64,000 bases of DNA from Planctomycetota bacterium (GCA_016712285.1 JADJRK010000001.1:248001-312000), one strand, 5' to 3'; positions 27,953-37,707 are shown, counted from the stretch's first letter. Notes: generated from the sequence alone by a model not told the origin. Numbers and translations are program-made.

Positions 27953-29511
27953 TCGCGAGGTTCCCCGGGAATCGGCGGTGCAACATCACGCTGATTGGCT
28001 TGGCTTGGTCTCGTGGCGGTCAACGGTAAGTCCGCGTCAACGCCGGTACCGTTGCTCCATTGCCGACAACGCGGCCAGAGCGCAGTTTCGAAGCTCCTCG
28101 TCGTCGCCCTTTGCAAACAGAGCACGCCGGCAGAAAGTTGTCGTTACCGAAAATGCCTTCTTGGCAGGAATCGACGTCGAGTTGCGTAGCTCGGCAAGTG
28201 ATCCGCTGCAGAGAAGGGCGAAGAACAAGCCGGCGTACCTTCCTAAAGTTGCCACCACAGTCGCCCGAAAAGCCTTTTACAGTAGGCCCTTATGCCGAAA
28301 GCCGCGCTCCAGAAGTCCATCTCAACTCGACGCCGTACTCAAGTGCTGAACTGGCCCCCGCTACCAAGCCCAGCACAGCGTCCGCGGCGCCTCCAGAGGT
28401 GCCCTCAATGCGCATCTGGCCTTCAGAGTCCGCCGGGTTTTCCGAAGCCAAATCGCAATGGCATAGCCTTGAAACAGTCTACCGACAGTTGGCCAAGAGG
28501 CTGGCGACGGGCAACACCAAGTCCGGTGCTTGGCGCGGGACTCTGTAGAGTTGATTGCACACGCCGGTGAAGCGCGTCCTCTTCGAGGGCAGCGTGCCGG
28601 CGGCTGCCGAAGCTAGCCAAACTCAAAAGCGCCAACGAACTCGTTGAGCAGATGCTGAGCAGGGGAACGGCTTCGTTTCCCCTGTTTACCACGGAGGTTC
28701 GCGGTACTCGCCCTGCAAGCATTGCCGGCGGCATAGCCGTCGTCGAGAGATTGCTGGTATGGCAGAGGGGGCAGCCTAGCGTCGTCGCTTCGGTCAAGAC
28801 ACACGCTTTTGTGAATGGCGACCTGAACCACGTATGCGCTCGGCCGCATTCATTGCGGTGCAATGGGGACAGGCGGAACGTTAGCGCGGCTTGCTCGCTT
28901 GGGGAGATTGGGTCGGAAACGGCATCTTTTTACCCGTCGAACTGCAATAAAACCCTTCCCATTATGAGGACCAGTGTTCCGTGTTGTGCCGTCTTTCACA
29001 GTACGCCGCTAGACTTGTTGCATTTCTAATGAGGACGCGACTGGCAATTGCGTTTAGAAAGCGATCGTTGTGTGGCTTAGATGCCTGTAGAACTCAACAG
29101 ACATGCGAGAGCATGGGGTCCCTTAGCACCGCGAAACTCATGTTGTCTGCGACTTGCCAGTAGCTCACGTCCGCGATTCAAAATTCAGTCGTAGCGCGGA
29201 CGCATCAGCGCTGTTTGTTTGCAAACGCTGAACGGCATACAAATGCAACCTTGCGCGTGATGGGAACTGTGCGCCACTGCCCATCAGTTGATTGGACAAT
29301 GCGCGCACGTTCGTGTTTTGGCGATTGGTCACCAATTCGTTCGGCAACAATGCGCCCGCATTGCATAGCGCCAACGTGCTAACTGGTAGAACTGCGCCGC
29401 AAGCGCTTACTACTGGCTGATTCCCGGGTGCTTTGGTTTGTCGTCCTTCGACTTGGTGTGGTAGGGTTGTGTGTGCGCGGCCCTTGCAGTGCACCAACGG
29501 AGGATTTGACG
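27953..29511. other. Long region without a convincing gene
   Basis: Several ORFs on both strands overlap here without ribosome sites or recognisable families, e.g. 28060-28548 (+), 28423-28863 (-) and 28652-29029 (+). A minus-strand ORF at 28037-28258 has a somewhat protein-like ending (AKGDDEELRNCALAALSAME) and could be a gene relic. Codon use is unlike the flanking genes. The right part (28900-29400) is less GC-rich and holds the two palindromes listed separately. It is best read as decayed accessory DNA plus the control region of the next gene. Confidence 0.45.
29324..29363. promoter_or_regulatory. Two adjacent palindromes upstream of the HTH gene
   Basis: ATTGGT-C-ACCAAT at 29324-29336 and CAATGCG-CC-CGCATTG at 29348-29363 are both perfect dyads, centred 25-26 bases apart. 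They precede the gene at 29512, whose product has a C-terminal HTH. They could be operators for autoregulation, or paired hairpins in its leader. Confidence 0.35.
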
Positions 29512-30408
29512 TTGTTCAAAGAACTCGACTCATTGATTCTTTGGTTCAGGCAAGCGGCAGTGCCGGACTCTGTTTGGCTACAGCCGGCTGAGTTCCTGAG
29601 GGATGCGCGCGTTCACTGGGAGCCGAACATTGCGAACAAGCTGTTGGATCAGGATCGATGGCTGCGCAGAGTGAGCGAAGAGGCTGTTCGAGCGATGGAG
29701 ACGGTTCGGGAGCAGCTGGGGCGCCATGTGCGCGCGCGGGATCTGGCCCGGTTGCAGCAAGATGCATTGGCCTTTCCGCTTCCGCTTAGCTGGCTGCAGC
29801 GCATCCAGAGTGCATGCGTGGAGGGGGCTGACGAAAGCGTGTTCAAGGCCGCGAGGACCTTGGCTGCGGCGATGGAGGCGCAACGCACTTCTGTCGCGCT
29901 CGCGACCTTGGCCTTGAACTACCTGCTGCGAGGTGACACGAAGGGCGAACCGTGGCTGGCGCTGTGGGAACCCCGCGGGCTGAACCGGCTGGATACGCCC
30001 CAGCTGAAGGCAGTTTCTCGCGTTTGCCGGCTGCTGGACTTCGTGAGTGAATGGTGGGGGCAGAGTGCCGGCAGTGCAGATGACGGTCCCCGGCTCGCCT
30101 CCGACATCGCCGAACCCGCGTCCATAGTCTCCGGCGTCGTTCCGGCTGCGAACGAGTGGCTGACCCTGAAGCAGGCGGCACAGTGGATTGGAACCGACGA
30201 CAGTGGCAAGCCGCTGGTCTCCGTGAGCAGCTTGCGCAAGGAGTTTCTGGCTGGCCGAATACGCGGCATGCGGGCTAGGAACTCGTGCAACGGCCGAATC
30301 CTGCTCAGCCGATCCGGCCTCAATCGCTGGGCAAGTGAGATTGCAGGAAGTCGGCAAGTTGCACTGTCGCCGCACGAGGCAGGACTCGCAAACAAGTCAG
30401 CGCTGTGA
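29512..30408 (+). CDS. Hypothetical protein with C-terminal helix-turn-helix
   Basis: 298 residues. The probable start is TTG 29512, 8 bases after GGAGG; the frame is open further upstream to 29428 but lacks a ribosome site there. The first 200 residues are helical (VSEEAVRAMETVREQLGRHV; TSVALATLALNYLLRGDTKG) and unassigned. The C-terminal 80 residues read EWLTLKQAAQWIG, then VSVSSLRKEFLAGRI, then GRILLSRSGLNRWASEI, a winged HTH_17/excisionase-like layout. It might regulate the local genes or, given the tRNA-linked island, act as a directionality factor; neither is shown. Confidence 0.7.
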   Translation: MFKELDSLILWFRQAAVPDSVWLQPAEFLRDARVHWEPNIANKLLDQDRWLRRVSEEAVRAMETVREQLGRHVRARDLARLQQDALAFPLPLSWLQRIQSACVEGADESVFKAARTLAAAMEAQRTSVALATLALNYLLRGDTKGEPWLALWEPRGLNRLDTPQLKAVSRVCRLLDFVSEWWGQSAGSADDGPRLASDIAEPASIVSGVVPAANEWLTLKQAAQWIGTDDSGKPLVSVSSLRKEFLAGRIRGMRARNSCNGRILLSRSGLNRWASEIAGSRQVALSPHEAGLANKSAL

Positions 30409-30539
30409 AGTTGTCATTTCGCGGTCGGGCCGGTTGCCCGATTCTTGGCAGGGGTGCCTGCATTGTTGCGTTGGCGTTGCCTTGGTCGCAGGGTACGTTT
30501 CTTGCTCGAACGGGGCCAACGACGCGATGGGAGAGAGTC

Positions 30540-30668
30540 ATGGGTAACGGCAAAGGCGGTGGCGGTAAGGGTGGCGGCGGCGGTGGTGGTGGTCGCCCGG
30601 CGAATGGACCCAGCACCACGGGCAACACGTCGGGCGGTGGTCGGGGCAACAATCCGCCCAGCAAGTAG
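30540..30668 (+). CDS. Small Gly-rich peptide
   Basis: 42 residues starting MGNGKGGGGKGGGG, then Pro/Ser/Thr/Asn-rich, ending NNPPSK. GGGAGAG lies about 6 bases before ATG 30540. Composition bias alone could produce an open frame, but the ribosome site, spacing and clean stop support coding. It ends 26 bases before a strong hairpin. Its size and basic PP-small-K end recall the 60-residue peptide at 17234. No function is known. Confidence 0.45.
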   Translation: MGNGKGGGGKGGGGGGGGRPANGPSTTGNTSGGGRGNNPPSK

Positions 30669-30693
30669 CCAGACGTGGCTTGTTTTGGCAAGG

Positions 30694-30724
30694 CTCATGG
30701 GCGGGGCGCTACCTCGCCCATGAG
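30694..30724 (+). terminator. Hairpin after the Gly-rich peptide gene
   Basis: A perfect 10-bp stem, CTCATGGGCG (30694-30703) and CGCCCATGAG (30715-30724), with an 11-base loop. It lies just after the stop at 30668 between convergent genes. There is no T-run. Confidence 0.5.
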
Positions 30725-30774
30725 TGCTTTCAACGCGCTGACCTCTGCGCGTCTGATGTAGGCCCGTTGGCGGC

Positions 30775-30828
30775 CCTGCTTTGGCGAGGCGCGCCGATGG
30801 CGCGCGCGGCTGGCCTCGCCAAAGCAGG
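30775..30828. terminator. Perfect 16-bp inverted repeat between convergent genes
   Basis: CCTGCTTTGGCGAGGC (30775-30790) and its exact reverse complement (30813-30828) enclose a 22-base loop that itself contains GCGCC-GAT-GGCGC (30791-30803). It may act as a bidirectional terminator for the plus-strand peptide and the minus-strand nuclease gene. Its length and perfection also allow a recombination or element-end role. The remaining bases to 30995 show nothing else. Confidence 0.45.
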
Positions 30829-30995
30829 TTTCCGCCGCCGACGTTGCGGCCGGAGGCAGGCTCGGACCCTCTCGACCTGTCCGGGTCCCCAGGGTCTTCG
30901 CAATCGCCCCATAGGCTCACCCGCCGCCCACTCGAGACGCAGTTTTGGGCTTGTGAAGTAGAACGAAATGGTCTGGATCGGTTGCGCTGGCTGTG

Positions 30996-32471
30996 CTACT
31001 CGTCCGAGTCAGAGGCCTTGGACGCTGAAGCCTTGTTGTCTTTGCGACAGTTGATCAAGACGATGCCCCTGTCTTTCTCGCGCTTGAGGCGCCGGAGAAT
31101 GCGTTTGACGGTGTTGTGTTGTTGGGAAGTGAAGAAGAAAATGGCTATGATCGATGACTTAGTCCGGTTCGCTTTCTCGTAGATGGGCACCTGTTTCGCG
31201 ATGCCTTGCTCCAACTTGCGGTTGCTTGCCAACTTGAATTCTACGATAGTCTTGTCTTTGCGCCCTCTGGAGACCTTGAAGTCAACGGGCCCTCTACCGT
31301 TGTTCACTTCGCTATTGAAGTCGGATACTGTATCGCGCCAAAGCAATCGAAACAGAACGCGGAAGTCGAGTTCTCGTTCCACTGGCTCTCCCTTTACATA
31401 GAATAGACGCCAGCCGTCATTGTCCTCTATTTCTTCCTTTAGGAAACGCAGTCGAGTCATGCACTCTTCAAAAGTTGTCGCTGGTGTTTCGTAGAAATTG
31501 GTGTCGTTCTCAAGCCTGGTGATTAGCTGGTGCAGCTGTTCCACGAACCGCGTATCGGACTCTTCGACCCGGTCGGCGCTTTGCTGCACGGCTTGACTCT
31601 TTGTGTTCTCCTTGCGACGGATAAAGTAGTCAACCACGATCGGGTACTTCTGGATTAAGGCATCGAGGACCTTGTCCTTACCTTTGCCGGACTTCGGAAC
31701 CTTTGCTAGTTGCTGCTGAACGTAATGATTCACTCGCGTCCTGAGTTCCGCGTCTGGCAGAGCTGCGATGACCTTCTTTAGGTCATGGAACATATCAGAA
31801 CGGTTAATCCAGTTGTCGTCCTTGGTCAGGATGTCCTTCGGTGTCAGAAGAACATAGTCGCCCTTGGCGTAGGGCAAGTTGTAATTCTTTGGAATCCAGA
31901 GCCCCTTGTCATAATCGAAGTACACCCTATCCACAGCGACGGTGGCGCGGTGCTTCTTTGCGATGTGAGCCTTGGCGAAAGCGGACGTGTAATCGAGAAG
32001 AAACTTCTTGATCAGGTTGGCGGTGAAGTCGCTTACGTGATCGCGGCCAACGCCTTCGCGGAACAAACAGAGCTTCTCTAGGTGCTTGGCTTTGGTGACT
32101 GGTTCCCTTGTCGAGTCGGAGAATAGGCGGCCCATATTGCGGCGTAGAGCCTTCGCGAAGTCTAGGCCCAATCCCGTACCACCATTGCCGGAAACACTAA
32201 AGCCTAACCAGAGTTGCCTGACCTCCGGAAAGCGAAACCAGTGCTTAAGTTGGTCGGTCGATAGTTCGCCATCATTCGCAAAGTCTCGGAGGTAGGCGAG
32301 GTACCTGATGACTTCATCATGTAGTGCCTGGTACTCCGGCTTGGTGCTGGCGAAGAGCAAGAATGGGTCGATGAAAAGCGGCAAGTCGTTGATGAGCGAA
32401 ACATTGAACGCCCCATGCTTCTCGAGAAGGGAGGGCTCAACGTCGAACCAGTCAGAAAAGTAGACCTTCAT
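30996..32471 (-). CDS. Defence-island protein with C-terminal PD-(D/E)XK nuclease motif
   Basis: 491 residues from ATG 32471 (AGGGG upstream); 14 in-frame codons further up lack a site. The N-terminal SLINDLPLFIDPFLLFAS and GVGRDHVSDFTANLIKKFLL belong to an uncharacterised family I associate with defence islands. The C-terminal GRGPVDFKVSRG, KTIVEFKLAS and QVPIYEKAN fit a PD-(D/E)XK fold: D in GPVD, ExK in EFK, then a helix with Q and Y. The last 40 residues are basic. It lies 86 bases after the DUF262 gene on the same strand and probably forms a pair with it. The surrounding DNA is more AT-rich than the core genome. Confidence 0.75.
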   Translation of the reverse strand: MKVYFSDWFDVEPSLLEKHGAFNVSLINDLPLFIDPFLLFASTKPEYQALHDEVIRYLAYLRDFANDGELSTDQLKHWFRFPEVRQLWLGFSVSGNGGTGLGLDFAKALRRNMGRLFSDSTREPVTKAKHLEKLCLFREGVGRDHVSDFTANLIKKFLLDYTSAFAKAHIAKKHRATVAVDRVYFDYDKGLWIPKNYNLPYAKGDYVLLTPKDILTKDDNWINRSDMFHDLKKVIAALPDAELRTRVNHYVQQQLAKVPKSGKGKDKVLDALIQKYPIVVDYFIRRKENTKSQAVQQSADRVEESDTRFVEQLHQLITRLENDTNFYETPATTFEECMTRLRFLKEEIEDNDGWRLFYVKGEPVERELDFRVLFRLLWRDTVSDFNSEVNNGRGPVDFKVSRGRKDKTIVEFKLASNRKLEQGIAKQVPIYEKANRTKSSIIAIFFFTSQQHNTVKRILRRLKREKDRGIVLINCRKDNKASASKASDSDE

Positions 32472-32557
32472 TGTTGCCCCTGTGTGGTCTCGGCGAGTCC
32501 TTACCCGGTTCAAGCGTCAATCTGTCCAGGCATTGGTATTCTGGGCTGTGGCGCTGC

Positions 32558-34429
32558 CTAGGGCCGGGGCCAAACCTCCAAGGCTCTGGTCAACATGTCC
32601 TTGCTGCGTAGTTCTATGGCCTGTTCAGTCCAAGCCTCCACGGCCTGGAGCTGAAGGTTGATCGGTAAGAGCGAGGCGGCCATGAGCGCAAGCTTCTTCT
32701 CTTTCCATGCGCTGTTTGACGCTGCTGAGTTGAGCGCTTGGGTTAGGATAGTCAAGTTGCCGATGGTCTGCATGGCGGCATTGCGCTTGCGCGTCGCTTC
32801 AGCGCGGAGGTCGCCTTCGGGGGCTTGGTAGAGTACTTCCCACTTCATACCTTGTTGCCCGTCTGGAAGGGGCCAGTGGTCTTCCCATTGTTGAGGCATG
32901 ATGTGTTCAACTGTTGGTGCTTCGTCAAACGACAGGGCCTCGGTCTTACTGCTCATGTAAGTCTGGTTGATGCGTTTCAGTACATGCACCAATTTGGGGT
33001 TATTCAGGCGACTGTATGCATGGCAGGTCTTCCAAGCTTCGGCAAACTTCTCGTCCGAAGGCCACTCAGTCGACTCGCCCCATTGTTCGGATAGCGCCTT
33101 GCGTAGGTTCTCCGGGGTCATTCCGCCGCGGCGAAGATTTCGAGTAACCGTGAGGAAAACACGGTTGTAGTTCTTCGTTGTCAGGCCGCAGACGGCGCGT
33201 CGCACAAGGTAGGACTCAAGAAGCGAAGCCATCGAGCGCCAAGCGTCATCGTCGACCTTCGCGTCCATCATCGCGAGCAATAGCGGGTAGCTGGTGCTGA
33301 CGTCGAACGCTCTTAAGAAGTTTGACAACTCAAAAACTTCGTCGCCCTTCTCGGGGGCCATGATGCGGCGGAAGTCTGCGCCTTGTGTGGAAAGGCTTTC
33401 GAGTTCGGTAGTGACGTTGGTAAAGGGCGTCTGGTGATCAATCCAAAACTTGTACTCGACGAACAAGTGCGTCACGGGAATGTCGACGCACAACCGGCTT
33501 GACAAGTAGTGCTGCATGAACAAGTCGCTGCGCGGCCGATTCAGTCGGCCTTGTTTCACTTCGACTCGCCAAAAGGGGTCGTCAAAGCCGCGCCAATACT
33601 TGTTGTAAAGCGCTTCTTGGTTTTCACCACCTCTTGCGGCGCGCAGGAAAATATAATTTCGAAGCAAATCGGCGGGCAAGAGTGGTTCCCCGCGTGCGTT
33701 TAGCGTTTCGAAGATGACTTGGGCGTCGTCGCCTGGCTCCAAGTCGATCTCTACCACTTGGAGGGAATGCTTCAACGCCTGGAAGCACTCGTCTAGGCGG
33801 GCTTCGAGCGGAGTGTCAACAGCCAGCGGCGGCTCGTCGGCCTTGCCTACGAAAAAGTCCGCAATCTGGTCGGAAAAGAATACATACGCCTCGACCATGC
33901 GAGGGCGCGGATCGTACTTCTTCTTCCGATATTGGCGCACCCGTGGGTGCTTCGCCTCGATGACTTCCCGCGAACCTGACGTCACCACGTCGACGAACTG
34001 GGCGCGGTCAAGCTGCGTGGGCCAAACCTTGAACTTGTCCGTTTCGGGGTCGGGCATCTTGCCAGTGTTAAGCGTGAAGCCCTGAATCTCGTCAGCCAGC
34101 TCGTTGCAGCCTTCTCTCCCGCGGCAGAAGTCCCGCAGGGCGGCGAGAAAGATTTGAAGCGTGGTCAAGCGTTGCTGACCGTCGATGACCTGGCGTTTCT
34201 CAACATGTGTTGCGGGAGTCTGCTTCATGTCGAGGACCATTGCGCCCAGGAAGTGGACGGGTGCCTCTTTACGGCCGGTTAGGTACTCGCTGAACTTGCG
34301 GGCGATGTCCTCCCATAGTGGCTCCCAGTGCTTCGCTTGGTTCCAGACGTACTGGCGCTGAAAGAGCGGTACTTCAAGGCGCATCTTCTTTTCGAAAAGG
34401 TCTAGCAGGGAAACAGCGTCAGCTCTCAC
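32558..34429 (-). CDS. DUF262-DUF1524 protein, GmrSD-like type IV restriction enzyme
   Basis: 623 residues from GTG 34429, with GGGAG about 7 bases upstream; the longer frame to 34525 is not supported. The DUF262 (GmrS) part has VPLFQRQYVW at 20-29 and VIDGQQRLTTL at 81-91, the DGQQR nucleotide-binding/NTPase signature. The C-terminal DUF1524 (GmrD) part has VEHIMPQQW with H509 and later GNLTIL and a final N...W..K, the His-Me nuclease pattern. GmrSD enzymes cut modified phage DNA using NTP; here both halves are one chain, as in many homologues. Two genes on one strand form a unit with the PD-(D/E)XK protein. Confidence 0.92.
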   Translation of the reverse strand: MRADAVSLLDLFEKKMRLEVPLFQRQYVWNQAKHWEPLWEDIARKFSEYLTGRKEAPVHFLGAMVLDMKQTPATHVEKRQVIDGQQRLTTLQIFLAALRDFCRGREGCNELADEIQGFTLNTGKMPDPETDKFKVWPTQLDRAQFVDVVTSGSREVIEAKHPRVRQYRKKKYDPRPRMVEAYVFFSDQIADFFVGKADEPPLAVDTPLEARLDECFQALKHSLQVVEIDLEPGDDAQVIFETLNARGEPLLPADLLRNYIFLRAARGGENQEALYNKYWRGFDDPFWRVEVKQGRLNRPRSDLFMQHYLSSRLCVDIPVTHLFVEYKFWIDHQTPFTNVTTELESLSTQGADFRRIMAPEKGDEVFELSNFLRAFDVSTSYPLLLAMMDAKVDDDAWRSMASLLESYLVRRAVCGLTTKNYNRVFLTVTRNLRRGGMTPENLRKALSEQWGESTEWPSDEKFAEAWKTCHAYSRLNNPKLVHVLKRINQTYMSSKTEALSFDEAPTVEHIMPQQWEDHWPLPDGQQGMKWEVLYQAPEGDLRAEATRKRNAAMQTIGNLTILTQALNSAASNSAWKEKKLALMAASLLPINLQLQAVEAWTEQAIELRSKDMLTRALEVWPRP

Positions 34430-34628
34430 TTTGCGACTCCCGGGATCAGCGGAAAGAGGCCTTTTAGCATAGTTTCCGAGATGCGGAGTGTGCGCCTGTC
34501 GATTCTGGTTAAGGACCCAGGTCAAGGCTCTCCGCCCTTGCTAATCTCGGCGGTTGAATTTGCACGCAGGTCCTGTATATGGCTATCAGCGAAACAGCAG
34601 ATGTTGGCGTGGAGAGGGGTGTCAGATC

Positions 34629-36623
34629 ATGAAGCGCAAAGGAGTTGACCGTCAGATGACGTTGGCGCTGGCCGGGGGAGGGGACACAAGGGAGGCGTAT
34701 AGCCGAATACGCAATTTCCTGGCGGGTCGCCTGGTGGGCGCGACTAGGGACTCGGCATTGGTCGACGAGGTCCTTAAGTGCATTTTCTGTCGCGCACTAT
34801 CACTGCGTGATGGGAGCCCCGTTCCAGATGATCCCTTAGAGTTGGCGAAGTTCTATAGGAATCAATTCGGCAGACTAAAGACGTTGCTGCCGTCGGTGTT
34901 CGAGCCAAGTGCTGAAATTCTGCTTGATCCGACGAGTCTCCGCTTTGTTGACCAACAACTCAAAGGAATTGATTTCCTGGATCCTCAGACGGACGCAGTC
35001 GGTGATGCATATGAAGCGTTTATCGGTTCCGCGGAGCGTGGCGCCGAAGGGCAGTTCTTCACACCTCAACGCGCGGTGCAGCTGCTGGTTGAAATGGCTG
35101 ACCCCAAGCCCGGCGAAAAGGTCATTGATCCAGCGTGCGGAGCGGGCGGCTTTCTCAGCTACACGGCGCGTCGCCTGAGGCGAAATGGTGCAAGTGCCGA
35201 ACAGCTTTGTCGCGACCTAATTGGCGTAGACAAGGACTCCTATCTTGCGAAGCTCGCGAAGGCTCACGTCGGGTTGGTGACGTTGGGTGATGCGCACATC
35301 TATTGCGCCGACTCACTCGCGTGGATTGCGTCTGACGGTGCGGGAATGCCTGGGCAATGCGAATTGGGGGCCTTCGACGTTGTACTGGCGAATCCGCCAT
35401 TCGGCGCGAAAATTGTGGCTGCGTCAGAAGAAGTTCAAAGTCGCTTCGAGTTGGGATATTCGTGGAAGCTGGACCGTGATGGACGGTGGAAGAAGACCAC
35501 GCAACTCCAGAATCGTGTTTCACCGCAAATACTGTTCGTGGAACGTCTACTATCCCTGGTAAGACCCGGCGGTCGGGTCGGCGTCGTGCTGCCTGAGAGC
35601 CTGCTTTCCGGCAAGAGCTATAGGCACGTTGTGCAGTACATGCGTGATAAAGCGAGATTGCGGGCTGTTGCCGGAATGCCGGAGGACCTGTTCAAGACGT
35701 CGGGGAAGGGCGGAACCCATACGAAGGTCTGTCTACTGCTGCTCGAAAAGCGTGAAGAGACGACAGCACGAAAAGACCCAAGCGTCTTCTTTGCGGAGGC
35801 AGAGTGGTGTGGGAACGACAGTCGAGGTCGACAAATAGATCGAGATGATTTGCCAGAGATCGGGAAACGCTTCCGAGCGTCTGCGGCTGGAGAGCTGCGA
35901 GAATACAGCCGCCTGGGGTATGAACTGAAGAGTAACCAGATAAGGGAAAACATATTGGCACCTCGGTACTATGACCCAGAGGTGCAGGCGGCGCTTGAAC
36001 GTCTTTCGAGCAGCCACGAACTGATATCGGTTCAGGAGTTGCTGGAGCGCGGGACCATAGAAATCTCAACAGGACATGAGGTTGGCAAGTTGTCGTATGG
36101 AGGAGGAACTGTTCCCTTTGTGCGTACTTCCGACATCTCGAATTGGGAAGTAAAGCGGGATCCGAAACACTGCGTGAGCGACGAGGTATTTGAGTCCCTG
36201 GCTAAGAAGCAAGACGTCCAAGCCGGAGATATCCTCATGGTCCGTGATGGCACTTACCTTATTGGCACGTGCGCCTTCGTGACCGAGTACGATACGCGCA
36301 TTGTTTACCAAAGCCATATGTACAAGATACGTGTGAAGGATAGGAAAGCACTGTCGCCATACTTGCTGCTGGCCGTGCTTAGCTCAGAACCAGTGCAACG
36401 TCAGATTGAGGCGAAGAGGTTTACGCAAGACATCATCGATTCCCTGGGCGACAGGATTTCGGAGCTGGTCCTGCCAATCCCTCGGGATACGAAGATTCGC
36501 AAGCAGATTGAAAGTACCGTTGAGAAGTCAATTAGCGAGCGCGTCATTAGTCGGGAACTGGCGAGGAAAGCTTGCGTAGACGTGGTGCGCGCAGACTGGC
36601 ACGTGGCTGCTACGCGATCTTGA
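34629..36623 (+). CDS. Fused adenine methylase-specificity protein (M-S)
   Basis: 664 residues from ATG 34629; an upstream TTG at 34554 is unlikely. The methylase half has AEGQFFTPQRAVQLLVEM, DPACGAGGFL with D167 (motif I), and NPPFG at 255-259 (motif IV). From about residue 440 there is one HsdS-type recognition domain (ISVQELLERGTIEISTGHEV; AGDILMVRDGTYLIGTCAF; FTQDIIDSLGDRISELVLPI) with a closing helix. No nuclease domain is seen. The gene converges with the HNH endonuclease gene, overlapping it by 14 bases, and is probably its cognate protecting methylase. Confidence 0.9.
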   Translation: MKRKGVDRQMTLALAGGGDTREAYSRIRNFLAGRLVGATRDSALVDEVLKCIFCRALSLRDGSPVPDDPLELAKFYRNQFGRLKTLLPSVFEPSAEILLDPTSLRFVDQQLKGIDFLDPQTDAVGDAYEAFIGSAERGAEGQFFTPQRAVQLLVEMADPKPGEKVIDPACGAGGFLSYTARRLRRNGASAEQLCRDLIGVDKDSYLAKLAKAHVGLVTLGDAHIYCADSLAWIASDGAGMPGQCELGAFDVVLANPPFGAKIVAASEEVQSRFELGYSWKLDRDGRWKKTTQLQNRVSPQILFVERLLSLVRPGGRVGVVLPESLLSGKSYRHVVQYMRDKARLRAVAGMPEDLFKTSGKGGTHTKVCLLLLEKREETTARKDPSVFFAEAEWCGNDSRGRQIDRDDLPEIGKRFRASAAGELREYSRLGYELKSNQIRENILAPRYYDPEVQAALERLSSSHELISVQELLERGTIEISTGHEVGKLSYGGGTVPFVRTSDISNWEVKRDPKHCVSDEVFESLAKKQDVQAGDILMVRDGTYLIGTCAFVTEYDTRIVYQSHMYKIRVKDRKALSPYLLLAVLSSEPVQRQIEAKRFTQDIIDSLGDRISELVLPIPRDTKIRKQIESTVEKSISERVISRELARKACVDVVRADWHVAATRS

Positions 36624-37707
36624 AGGCCTCATAGTTCGAGGCGATGTGGCGAATCATCGCGCGTGTTTCTGCAAGCGATAAGGACCCTTGTATCCGATTG
36701 CCATTGGCAGAAACCCAAGAGATGTTTGCGGCCGTGTGGCCGGACTTGGGATCGTTGTTCACTGCCTTGAGCGGGTTGAGGTGTCCTACTTGGAAAGATG
36801 ACCTACCCGCCACCGGATTCTGGAGTTCCTGCTCGAACTGCTTGAAGGACAGCTTGTCCAGCGTTATCGGACAGCGGAAGTGATCTTGATTTTTGTCTAA
36901 GAGATTTTTGTCTTCAAGTTGTTTTCGGATTTCGGGTGGGAACCCCTCAAAACGGCACACCTGGTGCATGAGTTCGTGCTCAATCTCAAGGCACTGCGCG
37001 CGTAGCGCATAGTGGACGGATGCCGGGTGCGTCTCCCAGCGCTTTTCGCGATTCGTTTTATGGTCCCCAGTTTGGACGCGGTCGGTCAGGTAAGTCTTGA
37101 CTTCGATTTTGTTCTTGTAGGCAATGTCGAATGTCGTTCGATGCGTTCCAGTGGCGCTGCTTAACAAGTAGGCGCGCAAAATGATTGTCTTGTGAACAAG
37201 TGCGCCCCAAAGCCAATGAACATTGGTGGCGGCATGGAGTGGGCCGTCGATGACGCGTTCCTTGTAGTCGAGCGGGAGTTCGTATGGAACTAGGTTTGTG
37301 CCTGCGAAGGCGGCGAGAAGGTCGCGAACAGCCTTGTCCTGAATTGCTTTCGCCGCCTGCGTTGCAAGCAGTTCGCACATTGCTAAGCACTCGTCATATG
37401 TTGCGAAGCGTGGATCGGTGTCTCCTACGCGTTCTGCCCACCGTACCTCGAACTTAGTGGTCTCGATTTTCGGCTTCTTCACCAGCTCGATTAGAAATGA
37501 CCAGCGAACGATCCCAAGGAAGACTTTGGCACCAATTGAAGTGCCCGGCCATGCGGCAGTAAGAGCTTCAAGGGCGACTTGAAGGTCATTGCCCTTTGGC
37601 AAGGCTGGCACGAGCGCGTTCAAGAGCGCTTTGCCGCGGAAAGAGTCCGCCTGAACTGCGGCATCAAAAATCTGACGCAAGGTGTCTGCCTTCCTCAATG
37701 ATGCCAC
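36610..37707 (-). CDS. Predicted HNH-type restriction endonuclease
   Basis: 365 residues from GTG 37707 (in-frame TAA 8 codons upstream, no better start). The N-terminal 250 residues are helical and unassigned. The C-terminal region has FRCPITLDKLSF, then VGHLNPLKAVNN with H309, then GHTAANISWVSANGNRIQG and LSLAETRAMI. This is a His-Asn-His layout with a CPIT knuckle, as in some type II endonucleases. It is preceded by an XRE controller and faces the M-S methylase, the classic arrangement for a C-R/M system. The exact specificity is unknown. Confidence 0.78.
   Translation of the reverse strand: MASLRKADTLRQIFDAAVQADSFRGKALLNALVPALPKGNDLQVALEALTAAWPGTSIGAKVFLGIVRWSFLIELVKKPKIETTKFEVRWAERVGDTDPRFATYDECLAMCELLATQAAKAIQDKAVRDLLAAFAGTNLVPYELPLDYKERVIDGPLHAATNVHWLWGALVHKTIILRAYLLSSATGTHRTTFDIAYKNKIEVKTYLTDRVQTGDHKTNREKRWETHPASVHYALRAQCLEIEHELMHQVCRFEGFPPEIRKQLEDKNLLDKNQDHFRCPITLDKLSFKQFEQELQNPVAGRSSFQVGHLNPLKAVNNDPKSGHTAANISWVSANGNRIQGSLSLAETRAMIRHIASNYEAFKIA

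Noticed and set aside
28060..28548. A 162-codon plus-strand ORF
   Set aside because: No ribosome site or domain, competing ORFs on both strands, and Ser/Pro/Arg-rich composition typical of chance frames.
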